Below, one piece after another: positions 60,656-64,000 of a stretch of 64,000 nt of DNA. This DNA comes from JAVBRD01 sp031548365 (GTDB taxonomy: Bacteria; Bacillota; Clostridia; Christensenellales; UBA1750), in the NCBI GenBank assembly GCA_031548365.1, contig JAVBRD010000014.1, forward strand, positions 1 to 64,000, in the 5' to 3' direction. Position 1 is the stretch's first letter; each line of letters begins with the position of its first letter. The translations under genes and the position numbers were made by a program. The notes beneath the pieces were generated by a model, which saw nothing but the letters and a program-made list of their open reading frames with translations, was not told the DNA's origin and did not search any database.

Positions 60656-61125
60656 CTATGGCTTCGTAACGCGGGTGCCGGGATCGCAATGCCTAGAGAC
60701 GAACGCCGGATAACCATTCATAATCAGCTCCCAGACAAGCCGCGGTCGGACATTGTGGTCAAGCAGCGCGTCCTTGCCCATCCACACAGACTCATACGTC
60801 CCGCGTGACGCGGACAAGTCCGGGCGGTATTCCTCTCCATCCCCGGTGCCGAAGACGCCGGACACCACGCCGCAAAGAAAAAATACCTGCGGGTTTTCGT
60901 TGAACGTAACCTCGGCAGCCAGCCTCTCGTCGCAGGCCTCAAGCCCGAGTTCTTCATGAATCTCGCGCAAGCAGGCGTCTTCCGCCGATTCGCTGAGCTC
61001 GATATGACCTCCCGGAACAAATAGCAGGTGGCGTCGTTCCGGACACGCAAGATCAGCGCGACACGGCTGCCCTTCTCAATAATCGCAGCTGTTCTTGGAA
61101 TGATGTACCCCCCGTTTCGTATTTG
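60656..61125 (-). pseudogene. NUDIX hydrolase gene broken by a frameshift
   Basis: Two minus-strand frames together encode one Nudix protein. The first reads QIRNGGYIIPRTAA, then SRVALILRVRNDATCYLF. After a one-base shift near 61016-61022 the second reads VPGGHIELSESAEDACLREI and continues to the stop at 60656, with an intact Nudix box. Adding one T to the local T3 run would restore a single frame. No ATG, GTG or TTG start was found in the upstream frame. Either the gene is decayed or the base is a sequencing error. Confidence 0.75.
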
Positions 61126-61144
61126 CTCAATCCGCGTTGTCCGT

Positions 61145-61975
61145 TTACGCGACGACGTACCCGCGGCGGTTGCTCGCTTTGGCGAGCCGCATCGCGTTTT
61201 CCGCGCGTGTAAGCTCAGCCTCGGCGTCGCTCAGGTCGTCAGGCATGCGCACGATGCCGATGGTCACGGAGACTTTGAAACGCGTTCCGCCGAACTCGAA
61301 GTCGGCATCGGCATACGAGAGAATGGCCTTTGCGATGGACTCCGCGACGCCTTGCTCGCGGCTACCCGTGATGACGACGAACTCATCGCCGCCCGCGCGG
61401 AAAAACCGCGCGCCCTCCGGGATAGACAGATCGATGCGCTTGGCGACCTCCGCGATGGCGATGTCTCCCGCGCCGCGCCCAATGTCGTCGTTGATCGGTT
61501 TCAGGTTGTCGATGTCGATATCCATAATATAGGTTCCTTTTGATGTGAGCATCATTTCCGTCAAGTCGGAAAGATCGAATCGGCTTGCGCTTGGCATGGT
61601 TTTATCTCCTTTGTCAGTGATTTTGACGTACATGGGGTGGAGCGTGGTGAAACGGTGGGTTTTGCGAAACTCGGTCGGCGAGACGCGGAACTGGTTTTTG
61701 AACGCCCGCGAAAAGCTCTCAGAGTTGCTGTAGTGCATGGAAAACGCGATGTCGGTGACGGAATCGGCCGAGTCGACGAGCCTTTCGGCGGCGCGGCACA
61801 GCCGGCGTTTGACGATGTAGTCCTTGAGCGGCTTGCCGAACGCGTGGCTGAACAACCGATGAAGATGGGAAAGAGAGAGGAAGGACGCGCGGGCGACGTC
61901 GTCCAGCGAAAAGCCCTCCGTCAGGTGATCTTCTATCCACTCAACGGCTTTGAGGAGCGTCAGGTAATTTTTCAT
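61145..61975 (-). CDS. AraC-type HTH fused to a GGDEF domain
   Basis: The 276-residue protein has an N-terminal AraC-type DNA-binding region with two helix-turn-helix units (residues 1-105: FSLDDVARASFLSLSHLHRL and SVTDIAFSMHYSNSESFSRA ending in FRVSPTEFR). A linker follows, then a GGDEF domain (about 128-276) with an intact GGDEF at 195-199 and MDIDIDNLKPINDDIG before it. The inhibitory RxxD site is absent. It could make or sense cyclic di-GMP while binding DNA. GGAGG lies eight bases before the ATG at 61975. Confidence 0.85.
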   Translation of the reverse strand: MKNYLTLLKAVEWIEDHLTEGFSLDDVARASFLSLSHLHRLFSHAFGKPLKDYIVKRRLCRAAERLVDSADSVTDIAFSMHYSNSESFSRAFKNQFRVSPTEFRKTHRFTTLHPMYVKITDKGDKTMPSASRFDLSDLTEMMLTSKGTYIMDIDIDNLKPINDDIGRGAGDIAIAEVAKRIDLSIPEGARFFRAGGDEFVVITGSREQGVAESIAKAILSYADADFEFGGTRFKVSVTIGIVRMPDDLSDAEAELTRAENAMRLAKASNRRGYVVA

Positions 61976-62023
61976 GCGGCGTCCTCCGGGCGGCTCATTT
62001 GGGATCCCACGTTCAGAATAGCA

Positions 62024-62046
62024 CAGGCGTATCACGCGCGCCTGAT
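62024..62046. promoter_or_regulatory. inverted repeat, possible operator between divergent genes
   Basis: CAGGCG and CGCCTG, nine bases apart, lie between the AraC-GGDEF gene and the YhaM-like gene. It could be a binding site for the neighbouring regulator, but there is no further evidence. Confidence 0.3.
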
Positions 62047-62065
62047 TATTTGTATCATTTTCGTG

Positions 62066-62093
62066 TTGATATTTGCCGCTTGTCGTGTATGAT
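62066..62093 (+). promoter_or_regulatory. sigma-A type promoter for the YhaM-like gene
   Basis: TTGATA (62066-62071) and TATGAT (62088-62093) are separated by 16 bases, about 40 bases before the start codon. Confidence 0.5.
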
Positions 62094-62131
62094 TGAGGCA
62101 TCGGATAAACTGTTAAACGGAAAGGGTTGCC

Positions 62132-63085
62132 ATGGACTACTCTTTTGCATTGATTTCGGACTTTGAAAAAGGTTTTTTGTTTGAGGGGTTTCTGCTCATC
62201 CGGCAGGTTGACGTCAAGACGTCGGGCACCACCGGCAAGACGTACGTCGACATGACGCTCGGAGACAAAACAGGAGACATCGTATCCAAATGGTGGGACG
62301 GCAGCGAAGCTCCCGCGGCCGTGGGCGAGGTGCTCAAGGTGCGCGGGCAGGTTCAGGAGTACATGGGCCGTCTCCAGCTGCGCGTTGAGCGCGTGCGCGC
62401 CGCTGTGCCGCAGGACGACGTCGACATGTCCTCCCTCGTGCCCAGCGCGCCCCTTGATCCGCAGGAGCTCTTGCTCGAGATACAGATCGCCATCGACGAG
62501 ATCGCGGACGAGCAGCTCCGCCGTGTCGTGCGCACGCTCTATGATGAAGCGGGGGACAAGCTCCTGACCGCGCCCGCAGCGCAGAGCTTTCATCACAGCG
62601 TGCGCTCCGGTCTTCTGTGGCACGTGACCACCATGCTCCGCGCCGCGCGCGCTCTCGCCGCCGTCTATCCCCAGCTCGACCGCGACCTTCTGTCCGCGGG
62701 CGTGCTCATCCACGACCTATCCAAGCTCACCGAAATGAACGTCACATCCATCGGTGTGGTCGACGGCTACACCACCGAGGGCATGCTCATCGGACATATT
62801 GTCGCGGGCGTCGCGCGCATCGGCGAGGTGGGCAAGGCGCTCGGGTGTGATCCCGAACTGATCATGCTTCTTCAGCACATGGTCCTCTCCCACCACGGCG
62901 TCCCCGAATACGGGAGCCCGCGCGCGCCCATGTTCCTTGAGGCGGAAGTCTTAAGCCACCTCGATATGCTCGACGCGCGCGTCTACGACATCACGCAGGC
63001 GCTCGCGCTCGCGCAGCCCGGCACGTTCACCGACCGCGTCCGCTCTCTGGATGGCCGAAGGCTCTATCGCAGGACGGCGCGATAG
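62132..63085 (+). CDS. yhaM: YhaM-like 3'-5' exoribonuclease (OB fold and HD domain)
   Basis: YhaM proteins trim RNA or single-stranded DNA from the 3' end. The 317-residue protein has an N-terminal OB fold (GFLLIRQVDVKTSGTTGKTY ... LKVRGQVQEYMGRLQLRVER) and a C-terminal HD domain with HHSVRSGLLWHV and VLIHDLSKLTEM as metal-binding motifs, followed by LSHHGVPEYGSPRAPM. This order and length match YhaM. The gene is divergent from the AraC-GGDEF gene. Confidence 0.9.
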   Translation: MDYSFALISDFEKGFLFEGFLLIRQVDVKTSGTTGKTYVDMTLGDKTGDIVSKWWDGSEAPAAVGEVLKVRGQVQEYMGRLQLRVERVRAAVPQDDVDMSSLVPSAPLDPQELLLEIQIAIDEIADEQLRRVVRTLYDEAGDKLLTAPAAQSFHHSVRSGLLWHVTTMLRAARALAAVYPQLDRDLLSAGVLIHDLSKLTEMNVTSIGVVDGYTTEGMLIGHIVAGVARIGEVGKALGCDPELIMLLQHMVLSHHGVPEYGSPRAPMFLEAEVLSHLDMLDARVYDITQALALAQPGTFTDRVRSLDGRRLYRRTAR

Positions 63086-63173
63086 TAAGGCGGACGCCCC
63101 GCTCCACATCTTCGGCGCGATTTGTGATTCCTTCCCGCGCGTGCTATTCCGCGCTATGAGAAAGGGTGTTGAC

Positions 63174-64000
63174 ATGGCGGTATCAGAGCTGATCGACCGT
63201 GCGAGGCAAAGCATTGAGACTGTGGTGGTTGGCAAAAGAAACGCCATCGACCTGATGCTGGCAGCGCTCCTATGCCGTGGGCATGTCTTGATTGAGGACG
63301 TGCCGGGCGTGGGGAAAACGACGCTGGTATCCACGATGGCGCGTACGCTGGGCTGCTCGTTCCAAAGAATCCAGTTCACGCCCGACGTGATGCCCTCCGA
63401 CATCACGGGGTTCACGGTCGCGGACTTCAAAACCGGCGCGTTCGAGTTCAAGAGTGGCGCGATCATGAGCCAGATCATTCTAGCAGATGAAATCAACCGA
63501 ACCTCGCCCAAGACGCAGTCCTCGCTCCTTGAAGCGATGCAGGAAGGGCAAGTGACGGTGGACGGCCAGACATACGCGCTGCCAAAGCCGTTCATGGTGC
63601 TCGCCACGCAAAACCCGATCGAGTACGTGGGTACGTTTCCGCTCCCCGAGGCGCAGCTCGACCGCTTTTTACTGCGCATCAACATGGGATATCCCTCGCT
63701 CCAGCAGGAAGTGGAGATCATGACGCGCTCGCGGGATAACAAGACGGCGGAGAGCGTGCGCCCCGTGATCTCGCCCGAGCAGGTGCTTGAGCTGCAGGAG
63801 GCCTGCGACGCCGTGGCTGTGTCGGAGCCGGTCAAACAGTACATCGCGCACTTGATCGCACGCACACGGGACAACTCAGAGATCCTGCTCGGTGCGTCCC
63901 CGCGCGCCTCCATCGCTCTTTTGCGCGCGGCGTCAGGCTGGGCGCTGATCGATAAGCGTGACTATGTTCTGCCGGACGACGTGCAGAAAATGCTCCTTCC
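63174..64000 (+). CDS. MoxR-family AAA ATPase, partial at the window edge
   Basis: The reading frame begins MAVSELIDRARQSIETVV and continues off the right end of the window (275 codons seen). It contains Walker A EDVPGVGKTTLV, Walker B ILADEINRTSPK, the TQNPIEYVGTFPLPEAQLDR block and the SPRASIALLRAA sensor 2 region, all diagnostic of MoxR ATPases. These act as chaperones with von Willebrand-A proteins, usually encoded next door, beyond this window. The ATG at 63174 follows AAAGGG; an ATG at 63156 is also in frame. Confidence 0.92.
   Translation, partial: MAVSELIDRARQSIETVVVGKRNAIDLMLAALLCRGHVLIEDVPGVGKTTLVSTMARTLGCSFQRIQFTPDVMPSDITGFTVADFKTGAFEFKSGAIMSQIILADEINRTSPKTQSSLLEAMQEGQVTVDGQTYALPKPFMVLATQNPIEYVGTFPLPEAQLDRFLLRINMGYPSLQQEVEIMTRSRDNKTAESVRPVISPEQVLELQEACDAVAVSEPVKQYIAHLIARTRDNSEILLGASPRASIALLRAASGWALIDKRDYVLPDDVQKMLL

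Overview
The window is a contiguous, densely coded, GC-rich segment of a bacterial chromosome. The gene set points to a spore-forming member of the Clostridia or a related Bacillota lineage. It holds a sigma-G factor with the family's ICGVDTS start, SpoIID, an FtsK/SpoIIIE translocase, LonB, the rpmH-rnpA-yidD-yidC-jag-mnmE block, strong AGGAGG ribosome-binding sites, many TTG starts, a T-box leader on cysE-cysS and an ArgR-type operator on an arginine operon. I cannot name the species.

Layout. 1-212: tRNA-Leu and its terminator. 646-4001 (-): tig-clpP-clpX. 4120-5594 (-): an enolase-superfamily enzyme with a small membrane protein. 5704-6983: an Spx/ArsC-like protein and a four-LysM protein. 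7074-10916 (-): the normally origin-linked block from rpmH to mnmE behind a perfect consensus promoter, but with no dnaA beside it. 11036-17006: a VanW-like protein, sigG, a sugar-phosphate isomerase-like protein, a PhnP-like hydrolase and lonB. 17112-22740 (-): a heterodimeric ABC exporter, a second VanW protein and SpoIID. 22861-25829 (+): an enoyl reductase of the FabV/TER family and an ECF sigma / DUF4367-like / secreted protein module. 26210-34544 (-): recA, nudix, cinA, pgsA, rimO, a zinc-ribbon protein and ftsK/spoIIIE. 34725-38805 (+): four genes that look like sugar-acid catabolism. 38823-41512 (+): rqcH and a CcdA-like protein. 41570-45150 (-): argB-argD-argF plus an acetyltransferase. 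45262-45954 (+): an AraD-like aldolase. 46156-50985 (-): transketolase, phosphohexomutase, nitroreductase and a DUF2461 protein. 51037-59520: a histidine phosphatase, then (-) cysE-cysS-uvrC-methyltransferase-pseudouridine synthase-hypothetical-ychF. 59886-64000: a lipoprotein, a broken Nudix gene, an AraC-GGDEF fusion, a YhaM-like exonuclease and the start of a MoxR ATPase.

Most striking points. (1) Two copies of a 122-bp intergenic element, about 82% identical without gaps, lie in opposite orientation. They share a 10-bp hairpin with one compensatory base change, and each copy is bracketed by a duplicated hairpin that belongs to its own locus; at 45961-46145 the element appears to split a bidirectional terminator. 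(2) UvrC carries an in-frame C-terminal ParB-like domain of about 138 residues. (3) A regulator pairs an N-terminal AraC-type DNA-binding region with a C-terminal GGDEF domain. (4) A run of four hairpins occupies the rqcH-ccdA gap. No phage, insertion sequence, CRISPR array or defence island was recognised.
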